Part shown: positions 1 to 7,097 of the stretch, one piece after another
Layout: each line of letters begins with the position of its first letter
How positions within the stretch are numbered: position 1 is the stretch's first letter
NCBI RefSeq assembly: GCF_010093065.1
Contig: NZ_CP048113.1
Span: forward strand, 5,722,001-5,786,000
From: Chitinophaga agri
Lineage (GTDB): Bacteria > Bacteroidota > Bacteroidia > Chitinophagales > Chitinophagaceae
Direction of reading: 5' to 3'
Length of the DNA stretch: 64,000 bases
The notes under the pieces: model-generated
Told to the model about the DNA's origin: nothing
Database searches by the model: none
The model's input: only the letters and a program-made list of their open reading frames with translations
Program-made: the position numbers and the translations under genes

Positions 1-76
1 ACTGGATGCAGTCATCGGCTGGATCAGGAAGTATGCCTTACTCGAAGCCGTAGAGGAGCCGGCATTGCTGCAATGA
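1..76 (+). CDS. ureG: Urease accessory GTPase UreG, C-terminal end only (partial)
   Basis: The window opens inside a reading frame whose last 24 residues read as an amphipathic helix ending ...EEPALLQ, then TGA at 74-76. UreG is the GTPase that helps load nickel into apo-urease. The assignment rests on the fit of this C-terminus (a VIGWIRKYALLE-like segment) to the UreG end and on the next gene being ureD, which usually follows ureG. The stop overlaps the ureD start as ATGA, so the two are translationally coupled. The rest of the gene and the urease structural genes lie to the left of the window. Confidence 0.7.
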   Translation, partial: LDAVIGWIRKYALLEAVEEPALLQ

Positions 77-855
77 CAAGTGAACTGGATATCAGGGCGG
101 CGGTCAGGGGGACGCATACCTATCTGCAACACAGCTATTTTACCAAACCATTTAAAGTAGCCGATATCAGTGGTAGCCGGTCAGGCGACCTGCACCTGAC
201 AATAATGACAGCATCTCCGGGAATACTGGATGGTGATCAGTATGAGATCAGTGTACATCTGCAGCCGGAGACCTGTGTGCATTTGTATACGCAGGCATAC
301 CAGCGCATCTTTCAGATGGAAATGGGGGCAAAGCAACGATGGCAGGTGAGAATGGAAAAGGGCAGTAGCCTGTATTATCTGCCTCATCCCAGTGTACCGC
401 ATGAGCGGTCCATATTTGACAGTGCCAGCCGTATTGAACTGGAGCCGGATTGCCGCCTATTGTGGGGAGAGATCATTACGTGCGGAAGAAAGCTAAGCGG
501 AGAGATATTTCGTTGTGACTATTTCAAAAATGTACTGGAAGTATGGTGCCATGGCCGGTTGTTGTTCAAGGATGTTACCGTGCTGGAACCAGCCATTATA
601 TCGCCTGGAGCAACAGGGCAGTGGGAAGGGTATACACATCAGGCATCACTGTTATGGTATGATGCACAGCAGGATATAGATGCAATGGCGACACTTATCC
701 ATAACTGCCTTTCATCCGAAGAAAAGATCAAAGCTGGTGTGTCGCGTACTGCCGCGGGAGCATTGTTGATCAGGGTGCTTGGCAATGGAGGAGAGCAGCT
801 TTATGCACTATTTAAAAGGATATCCTTACTCACAGGACAGGAAAGAAAACTTTAA
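73..855 (+). CDS. ureD: Urease accessory protein UreD (UreH)
   Basis: 260 residues, a normal length for UreD. UreD is the scaffold that binds apo-urease and, with UreF and UreG, forms the complex through which nickel reaches the active site; it acts in the cytoplasm. Family features are the N-terminal SYFTKPFKVAD segment, a central stretch around residues 65-85 where heavily conserved glutamine and threonine residues of the family lie (TQAYQRIF), and the LWGEIITCGRK segment near residue 135. The ATG overlaps the ureG stop by four bases, so the start is secure. It is the penultimate gene of a urease operon and is followed after 10 bases by a membrane protein likely to import nickel. No signal peptide or membrane segment is visible. 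Confidence 0.9.
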   Translation: MTSELDIRAAVRGTHTYLQHSYFTKPFKVADISGSRSGDLHLTIMTASPGILDGDQYEISVHLQPETCVHLYTQAYQRIFQMEMGAKQRWQVRMEKGSSLYYLPHPSVPHERSIFDSASRIELEPDCRLLWGEIITCGRKLSGEIFRCDYFKNVLEVWCHGRLLFKDVTVLEPAIISPGATGQWEGYTHQASLLWYDAQQDIDAMATLIHNCLSSEEKIKAGVSRTAAGALLIRVLGNGGEQLYALFKRISLLTGQERKL

Positions 856-865
856 AAGATACTAC

Positions 866-1567
866 ATGAATGCAGCATTGCAATTACTGATCACAACCGC
901 TGTGACCATCAGTTTTTTGCACACGGTAACAGGCCCGGATCACTATGTGCCCTTCATCGCCCTGAGCAGGGTCAGGGGGTGGTCCATATCGAAGACGGTG
1001 GGTTGGACGCTGCTGTGCGGAGCCGCCCATGTGGGTAGCTCGGTGTTATTGGGGTTACTGGGTATCGGCCTGGGATGGTCACTGTCAAAGATCAGTGGTG
1101 TGGAAGGTGTGCGGGGAGGACTGGCAGGATGGGCCTTGCTGACTTTCGGGTTGTTGTATACTATCTGGGGATTGAAACGGGCCTGGAGTAACAAGGTCCA
1201 CAAGCATTTTGACGTGTATGATAATGGCGAAATCTATGTTTATGAACATAAACACGGAGAGATTGTTTATCCACAGGAGCGGATGAAGGTCACGCCCTGG
1301 ATTATGCTGATCATTTTCGGATTAGGTCCCTGTGAGCCACTGATCCCATTGCTGACCTACCCGGCGGCACAGCATTCAGCATATGGTATGTGTATGCTGA
1401 TAGGCAGTTTTACACTGTTCACCCTACTGACCATGGTAGGGATGGTCTTATTAGGGTATTACGGCTTCTCGTTATTGAGAATCAGTTATTTGGAACGGTA
1501 TGTGCATGCGCTGGGGGGAGTAACAATACTGATCTGTGGCGTGGGTATGGTATGCCTTGGCTGGTAA
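866..1567 (+). CDS. Nickel-permease-like membrane protein (NiCoT/UreH/TauE-type) at the end of the urease operon
   Basis: About 233 residues from the ATG at 866, which is preferred over an upstream in-frame ATG at 779 because that would overlap ureD by 77 bases. Around six hydrophobic segments are visible. The first carries HTVTGPDH, close to the HX4DH nickel/cobalt-binding signature of the NiCoT family but with five residues between His and Asp-His. A second conserved-looking segment is GLGPCEPLIPLL near the middle. A charged, histidine-containing loop (VHKHFDVYD, YEHKHGE) separates the two halves. Position right after ureD suggests nickel uptake or handling for urease; substrate is inferred, not shown. 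Databases may label such proteins sulfite exporter TauE/SafE or UreH-like. Confidence 0.7.
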   Translation: MNAALQLLITTAVTISFLHTVTGPDHYVPFIALSRVRGWSISKTVGWTLLCGAAHVGSSVLLGLLGIGLGWSLSKISGVEGVRGGLAGWALLTFGLLYTIWGLKRAWSNKVHKHFDVYDNGEIYVYEHKHGEIVYPQERMKVTPWIMLIIFGLGPCEPLIPLLTYPAAQHSAYGMCMLIGSFTLFTLLTMVGMVLLGYYGFSLLRISYLERYVHALGGVTILICGVGMVCLGW

Positions 1568-1681
1568 GATTTAAGGAAAATTTAAGAGTCCGCTGAACGT
1601 TGCATGAATCGCGGAATCTTATGTATAAATGGCGGCATTTGGTACAGTAACTTCATAGTTTTGTCAGGTCAGATAATAGTA

Positions 1682-1714
1682 TTTGCAATTGGTAATTGAT
1701 AATTCGTACTTTTA
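1682..1714 (+). promoter_or_regulatory. Candidate Bacteroidota promoter of gnd-zwf-pgl
   Basis: TTTG at 1682-1685 and TACTTTTA at 1707-1714, separated by 21 bases, fit the Bacteroidota pattern TTTG-N19-21-TAnnTTTG except for the last base. The gnd ATG follows 32 bases later. A second -7-like word, TAGTTTTG, lies at 1656-1663 without a good upstream partner. Confidence 0.45.
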
Positions 1715-1746
1715 CTTCATTCTTTTAGGCACTTACACGATAATTT

Positions 1747-3159
1747 ATGGCACAAAGCGTATTCGATTTTGGCATGATTGGTCTTGGCGTAATGGGACGT
1801 AACCTGTTACTGAACATGGCTGATCATGGTTTTTCCGTTATTGGTTTTGATAAAGATAGTACCAAGACCGGGGCTCTGGAATCGGCTGCTACAGCTGGCA
1901 CTACTGTAAAGGGAGTGGCAGAACTGGCAACCATGGTACAATTACTGGAGCGTCCGCGTAAGCTGATGATGTTGGTACCAGCCGGTCAGCCGGTGGATGA
2001 TGTGATCGAATCATTGATCCCGCTGCTGGAAAAAGGTGATGTTGTGATTGACGGTGGTAACTCACATTATACAGATACATTACGCAGAGTAAAATACCTG
2101 CGTGAGAAAGGAATTCATTTCATGGGCATCGGCGTTTCCGGTGGTGAGAAAGGCGCCCGTACGGGACCAAGCATCATGCCGGGTGGTGACAAAGAAGCGT
2201 ATGAAAAAGTAAAACCAATGCTGGAAGCTATTTCCGCGAAGGTAAATGGTGAACCTTGCGTAGCCTACCTGGGTAGGGAAGGTGCAGGTCACTATGTAAA
2301 GATGGTGCACAATGGTATCGAGTATTCCATCATGCAGCTGATCAGCGAAGCATATGCATTGCTGAAACAGGCAGGACTGGATAACGATCAGCTGCATAAA
2401 GTATTCAAGACCTGGAACGAAGGCGATCTTCAGTCTTTCCTGATCGAGATCACTGCTGATATCTTCCTGCAGAAAGATGACAAGACCAGCGCAAGACTGC
2501 TGGATGTTATCTCTGACAAAGCGGGTTCAAAAGGTACTGGTAAATGGACTTCACAGGATGCAATGGAACTGCCGGTAGCTGTTCCTGTAATTGATACCGC
2601 TGTGGCATTACGTACTATTTCTGCTTACAAGGATGAACGTGTACAGGCAGCTGCGTTATATAAATCTCCTGCTGCACAGCTGAATACGCCGGTTGATACC
2701 TGGATTCAGCAGGTACATGATGCATTACACTTTGGTATCATCATCAGTTATGCACAGGGTCTGGCGATGCTGCATCAGGCATCAAAAGAACTGCAGATGG
2801 AAATTCCTTTACCTGAAGCTGTGAAAGTATGGAGAGGCGGTTGTATCATCCGTTCTACCCTCCTGGAAGTATATACCCAGGCTTACAAAGCAGCACCTGA
2901 ATTACCTAACATCCTCCTGGATAAGAATATTGCTGCTCTTGTAGAGAGTGCCATCACCAATACCCGTACCGTAGTGGCACAGGCCGCGCAAACAGGTACT
3001 GCCGCTGCAGGTATCATGTCAGCCCTGGCTTATTTTGATGCTTACCGTACAGAGCGTATGCCAACCAACCTGGTACAGGCACAACGCGATTACTTCGGTG
3101 CACATACCTATCAGCGTATAGATGTCCCTGGTAGTTTCCATACCGTTTGGGGTGAATAA
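1747..3159 (+). CDS. gnd: 6-phosphogluconate dehydrogenase, decarboxylating
   Basis: 470 residues, the usual length for the long bacterial enzyme. It oxidises and decarboxylates 6-phosphogluconate to ribulose 5-phosphate with NADP+. The N-terminal Rossmann motif GLGVMG is at residues 12-17, GGNSHYTDT at 103-111, the substrate-binding SGGEKGARTGPS near 131-142, and the catalytic KMVHNG at 185-190 (Lys185, Asn189). The C-terminal helical domain is complete. It starts the operon gnd-zwf-pgl, the whole oxidative branch of the pentose phosphate pathway, which supplies NADPH and pentose phosphates in the cytoplasm. A 58-base gap with a hairpin separates it from zwf. Confidence 0.96.
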   Translation: MAQSVFDFGMIGLGVMGRNLLLNMADHGFSVIGFDKDSTKTGALESAATAGTTVKGVAELATMVQLLERPRKLMMLVPAGQPVDDVIESLIPLLEKGDVVIDGGNSHYTDTLRRVKYLREKGIHFMGIGVSGGEKGARTGPSIMPGGDKEAYEKVKPMLEAISAKVNGEPCVAYLGREGAGHYVKMVHNGIEYSIMQLISEAYALLKQAGLDNDQLHKVFKTWNEGDLQSFLIEITADIFLQKDDKTSARLLDVISDKAGSKGTGKWTSQDAMELPVAVPVIDTAVALRTISAYKDERVQAAALYKSPAAQLNTPVDTWIQQVHDALHFGIIISYAQGLAMLHQASKELQMEIPLPEAVKVWRGGCIIRSTLLEVYTQAYKAAPELPNILLDKNIAALVESAITNTRTVVAQAAQTGTAAAGIMSALAYFDAYRTERMPTNLVQAQRDYFGAHTYQRIDVPGSFHTVWGE

Positions 3160-3166
3160 AGAGTTT

Positions 3167-3199
3167 GAGTGTCCGTCGCCTTTAGTGTGATGGACACTC
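3167..3199 (+). other. Stem-loop between gnd and zwf
   Basis: GAGTGTCCgTC and GAtGGACACTC pair across an 11-base loop. There is no T-run after it, so it is more likely an mRNA processing or stability element than a strong terminator. It ends 18 bases before the zwf ATG and could tune relative expression within the operon. Confidence 0.45.
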
Positions 3200-3217
3200 T
3201 CATAAAATATAGTTGTT

Positions 3218-4723
3218 ATGCAGAATCATAAACGTCCGCCTGCCTCCATCATCTTCATCTTCGGCGGTAGCGGCGACCTGAATTACAGAAAACTTTCGCC
3301 GGCTTTATACAACCTGTTCCTGGATAACTACATGCCGGAAAACTTTGCGATTGCCGGTATCGGTCGTAGTCCTTATGACAACGGCGCCTACAGAGAGCGT
3401 TTACTGGATGGTATCCAGAAGTTCTCCCGTCGTAAAGGAGAGCAGAACGGTCACTGGGCAGATTTCAGCCAGCATATAACCTATCTGCAGATGGATGCAG
3501 AAGACAGAGCAGCATACAGCGCCATCACTGATTTCGTGAAGGCAAAAGAAGAAGAGTGGGGTGTACATCCTAACGTGATCTTCTACCTGTCAGTAGCGCC
3601 TCAGCTGATGCCTGCTATCGCACAGAAACTCGGTAGCCTGAACCTGTGCAGTGATAAACACAGCACACGTATCGTTGTAGAGAAACCATTTGGTCATGAC
3701 CTGCAAAGTGCGCATGAACTGAATGAACTGCTGTTAAGCATGTTCTCTGAAGAACAGATCTACCGTATTGACCACTACCTCGGTAAGGAAACCGTACAGA
3801 ACCTCATCGCGCTGCGCTTTGCGAATGCGTTGTTTGAGCCTTTATGGAACCGTAACTATATAGATCATATACAGATCACCGCTTCTGAAACCGTAGGGCT
3901 GGAAGGCCGTGGCGGTTATTATGAGAACTCCGGTGCACTGCGTGATATGGTGCAGAACCACATCCTGCAGGTAATGTGTATGATCGCAATGGAAGCGCCT
4001 GTATCTTTTGATGCAAACGAGATCCGTAATAAGAAAGTAGATGTATTGAACGCTATCCGCAAATTCACCAAGGATAAGATCCATGAGAATGCGGTACGTG
4101 GCCAGTATTCTGCTGGCTGGAGACAGGGAAAACAGATGCCTGGTTACCGTGAGGAGAAAGGTGTTGATCCGGAATCTGCTACTGAAACATATGCAGCTGT
4201 TAAGTTCTATGTTGATAACTGGCGCTGGCAGGGCGTACCGTTCTACGTACGTACCGGTAAGAACATGCACCAGAAAGCGACCAACATCACCCTGCAGTTC
4301 CGCCAGGCACCACACTACGCGTTCCCTGCCGAATCAGCAGAGACATGGCGCCCAAACCGCCTGACCATCAGCATCCAGCCGGAAATGGATATCCGTATCC
4401 GCTTCCAGGCGAAACGCCCTGGCCAGAGCATGGAATTGGACCCGGTGGAAATGGTATTCAACTTCGATCGTCAGTATGGTGATGACCATGCTCCTGAAGC
4501 ATATGAAACACTGCTGCTGGACGTAATGGAAGGCGATGCTACCCTGTTCATGCGTGCTGACCAGGTAGAAGCTGCCTGGAAAGTGGTAATGCCGATACTG
4601 GAAACATGGGAATCCCGCACACCGGTTGATTTCCCTAACTACGCTCCTGATTCCTGGGGTCCTGAAGATGCAGACGCCCTGATCGCAAGAGATGGACATG
4701 CCTGGATCAATCTACCTAAATAA
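3218..4723 (+). CDS. zwf: Glucose-6-phosphate 1-dehydrogenase
   Basis: 501 residues, standard for the enzyme that oxidises glucose 6-phosphate to 6-phosphogluconolactone with NADP+. The nucleotide-binding loop FGGSGDL is at 15-21, EKPFGH at 155-160, the active-site signature RIDHYLGKE at 183-191 and the catalytic histidine in DMVQNH at 243-248. It is the middle gene of the gnd-zwf-pgl operon and is followed after only five bases by pgl. The dinucleotide loop begins GGSGDL instead of the commoner GATGDL, a small change I regard as normal variation. Confidence 0.96.
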   Translation: MQNHKRPPASIIFIFGGSGDLNYRKLSPALYNLFLDNYMPENFAIAGIGRSPYDNGAYRERLLDGIQKFSRRKGEQNGHWADFSQHITYLQMDAEDRAAYSAITDFVKAKEEEWGVHPNVIFYLSVAPQLMPAIAQKLGSLNLCSDKHSTRIVVEKPFGHDLQSAHELNELLLSMFSEEQIYRIDHYLGKETVQNLIALRFANALFEPLWNRNYIDHIQITASETVGLEGRGGYYENSGALRDMVQNHILQVMCMIAMEAPVSFDANEIRNKKVDVLNAIRKFTKDKIHENAVRGQYSAGWRQGKQMPGYREEKGVDPESATETYAAVKFYVDNWRWQGVPFYVRTGKNMHQKATNITLQFRQAPHYAFPAESAETWRPNRLTISIQPEMDIRIRFQAKRPGQSMELDPVEMVFNFDRQYGDDHAPEAYETLLLDVMEGDATLFMRADQVEAAWKVVMPILETWESRTPVDFPNYAPDSWGPEDADALIARDGHAWINLPK

Positions 4724-4728
4724 GAGAA

Positions 4729-5454
4729 ATGGAATTACACATAGCTAAAAATACCCAGGAACTGAGTGAGAACCTGGCAGCCTGGATCAGTAACTACATC
4801 CAGGAAGTGTTACAGGACCAGCCTATCTTTACATGGGCCCTCTCCGGTGGTAGTACGCCTAAGGCATTATACACACTGCTCACAAAAGAACCCTATAAAC
4901 TCATGATCCCCTGGAACAGGATACATTTCTTCTGGGGTGATGAAAGAGCGGTTCCTTTTGAAGACGAACGTAATAATGCCCGTATGGCTTATGAAACTCT
5001 GCTGGATGTAGTAGGGGTTCCTTCTGAAAATATCAATGTTATGCGCACTGATATTGAACCAGAAGCAGCAGCTGCGGAATATGAAGCGATCCTGAAAAAA
5101 TACTTTGAGGAAGGAGATACCACTTTTGATCTCGTATTATTGGGCATGGGTGATGATGGACACACGCTGTCCCTCTTCCCTGGTTTACCAATCGTACACG
5201 AGAAGAAAGCATGGGTAAAAGCATTCTTCCTGAAAGCGCAGGATATGTTCCGTATCACGCTGACAGCTCCTGTGGTGAACGAAGCTGCCTGCGTTGTATT
5301 CATGGCTACCGGTAGCGGTAAAGCCCTGACGCTGAAGAGTGTAATAGAAGGTGACTTCGACGCTGAGAAATACCCTTCCCAGTTGATCCGTCCCCAGGAG
5401 GGTGAATTACACTGGTTCGTAGATGAAGCAGCCGCGGGTGCACTGGAAATGTAA
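4729..5454 (+). CDS. pgl: 6-phosphogluconolactonase (DevB/Pgl type)
   Basis: 241 residues, typical for the NagB-fold lactonase that hydrolyses 6-phosphogluconolactone, the product of Zwf. Family motifs are the phosphate-binding ALSGGSTPKALY near 36-47, FFWGDERAVP near residue 65 and LLGMGDDGHTLSLFPG near 138-153, which carries the catalytic region. The ATG lies five bases after the zwf stop, indicating coupled expression. It ends the operon and is followed by a strong hairpin terminator. An unrelated alternative is glucosamine-6-phosphate deaminase, which shares the fold, but the neighbours settle the choice. Confidence 0.94.
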   Translation: MELHIAKNTQELSENLAAWISNYIQEVLQDQPIFTWALSGGSTPKALYTLLTKEPYKLMIPWNRIHFFWGDERAVPFEDERNNARMAYETLLDVVGVPSENINVMRTDIEPEAAAAEYEAILKKYFEEGDTTFDLVLLGMGDDGHTLSLFPGLPIVHEKKAWVKAFFLKAQDMFRITLTAPVVNEAACVVFMATGSGKALTLKSVIEGDFDAEKYPSQLIRPQEGELHWFVDEAAAGALEM

Positions 5455-5500
5455 TGAAGTACGATGTATAGCCACCGGCTATCTTCTGAAATAACAGTCA

Positions 5501-5540
5501 AAACGTCCCTTTCATGCAAATGAAAGGGGCGTTTTCTTTT
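5501..5540 (+). terminator. Intrinsic terminator after pgl
   Basis: AAACGtCCCTTTCAT and ATGAAAGGGGCGTTTT form a long stem with a short loop followed by TCTTTTT. It closes the gnd-zwf-pgl operon. Confidence 0.85.
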
Positions 5541-5648
5541 TGAATATACTACCGGTTCAGGTGCAGATGGTATTAGGAATTGCTGGCCCGTCATTTTATA
5601 TTTATCTATTGTTTAGATATTCACGGTCTCATACTATCAACTACAGTT

Positions 5649-7097
5649 ATGAAAAAGATTTTCCTCTATGCAGCAGCATTACTATTAACTAGTGCGCCGC
5701 TGGCCGCTCAGCACTATACAGCTGACTGGGCTTCTCTTAATAAACGCGGTATACCGGCCTGGTTCAATCAGGCGAAATTTGGCATCTTCATCCACTGGGG
5801 AGTATATGCGGTACCTTCTTTTGCCGTGGTAGGGCCTGGTGGCTATTCCGAATGGTATTGGTATCAACTGGACGGCGCGAATGATGACACGCATAAGAAA
5901 GTGCGTGCATTCCATGATAAGAACTATGGGAAGGACTTCAGCTACCAGCAGTTTGAATCGCAGTTTAAAGCTGAATTATTCGATCCTGCACAATGGGCGG
6001 ATGTATTCAAGCGCTCTGGTGCAAAGTACGTCGTGCTGACCTCTAAACACCATGAAGGTTATTGCCTGTGGGATAACAAACAGGCGGACTCCATATGGGG
6101 CCGACCCTGGAATGCGGTTACCGGTACACCTAAGCGAGACCTGCTGGGCGATCTGACCAGTGAAGTGAGAAAAGCAGGATTGAAAATGGGATACTATTAT
6201 TCGCTGTACGAATGGTTTAACCCACTCTGGAAAAAAGATAAGGCGAGTTATGTAAAGAACGTCATGACTCCTCAGTTCAAAGACCTGGTTACAAAATATA
6301 AACCTTCTGTGATCTTCTCCGATGGAGAATGGGAACAGTCAGATACTGCATGGCGCAGCCCGGAGTTACTGGCCTGGCTGTTTAACGAGTCGCCTGTGAA
6401 TGATGAGGTAGTGGTAGATGATCGCTGGGGCAGCAATACCCGGGGGAATAATAATGGTGCTACCTATCTTACTTCTGAATATGGAAGTGGGATGCAACCC
6501 GGTGTAGTATGGGAAGAAAGCCAGGGTATCGGCAATTCCTACGGCTACAACAGAATGGAAACAGTAAATGACTATAAGAAAAGTAATGACCTCGTAGTCC
6601 TCCTGGTGGATATCGTTTCCCGCGGTGGTAACCTGCTACTCGATATCGGCCCCACTGCTGATGGCAGGATACCTGTTATTATGCAGCAACGCCTGGTAGA
6701 TATAGGCGCCTGGCTGGAAGTGAACGGAGAAGCCATCTATAATACAACGCCCTGGAAAGAGACCCGTCAGTGGAGTGCAGGTAACCGTCCGCCGGTAAAG
6801 GAAGCCAGTTATATGTCAGACTACAATGTTGCGAAGATGATCAAACCGTCCAAAGAATATGCGCACATTGAGATGTTCTTTACCAAAAAAGATAATGCCC
6901 TGTATTGTATTGCTACAGGTTATCAGCCGCAGCTGCGCATAAAGGACTTTGCACCTGCTAAGCAGGCAAAGGCTAGCATCCTTGGCAGCAATAAGACGAT
7001 CTCCTGGAAGCAACAGGGTAAAGATTGTATCGTAGACCTGTCCGGACTGCGTCCGGGAGATCTGACAGGCAATCTGTTTGTCGTAAAGGTCCGGTAA
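5649..7097 (+). CDS. Secreted alpha-L-fucosidase, glycoside hydrolase family 29
   Basis: 482 residues from the ATG at 5649; longer in-frame starts add a segment that would precede the signal peptide. The first 20 residues (MKKIFLY...LAAQ) are a signal peptide, so the enzyme acts in the periplasm or outside. GH29 landmarks are FGIFIHWG near residues 44-51, LTSKHHEGY near 130-138 and IFSDGEW, whose aspartate near residue 225 is the likely catalytic nucleophile. It releases alpha-L-fucose from glycans. The C-terminal 100 residues look like a beta-sandwich add-on. There is no SusC/SusD pair beside it. A terminator lies upstream; its stop abuts the convergent protease gene with no gap. Confidence 0.9.
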   Translation: MKKIFLYAAALLLTSAPLAAQHYTADWASLNKRGIPAWFNQAKFGIFIHWGVYAVPSFAVVGPGGYSEWYWYQLDGANDDTHKKVRAFHDKNYGKDFSYQQFESQFKAELFDPAQWADVFKRSGAKYVVLTSKHHEGYCLWDNKQADSIWGRPWNAVTGTPKRDLLGDLTSEVRKAGLKMGYYYSLYEWFNPLWKKDKASYVKNVMTPQFKDLVTKYKPSVIFSDGEWEQSDTAWRSPELLAWLFNESPVNDEVVVDDRWGSNTRGNNNGATYLTSEYGSGMQPGVVWEESQGIGNSYGYNRMETVNDYKKSNDLVVLLVDIVSRGGNLLLDIGPTADGRIPVIMQQRLVDIGAWLEVNGEAIYNTTPWKETRQWSAGNRPPVKEASYMSDYNVAKMIKPSKEYAHIEMFFTKKDNALYCIATGYQPQLRIKDFAPAKQAKASILGSNKTISWKQQGKDCIVDLSGLRPGDLTGNLFVVKVR

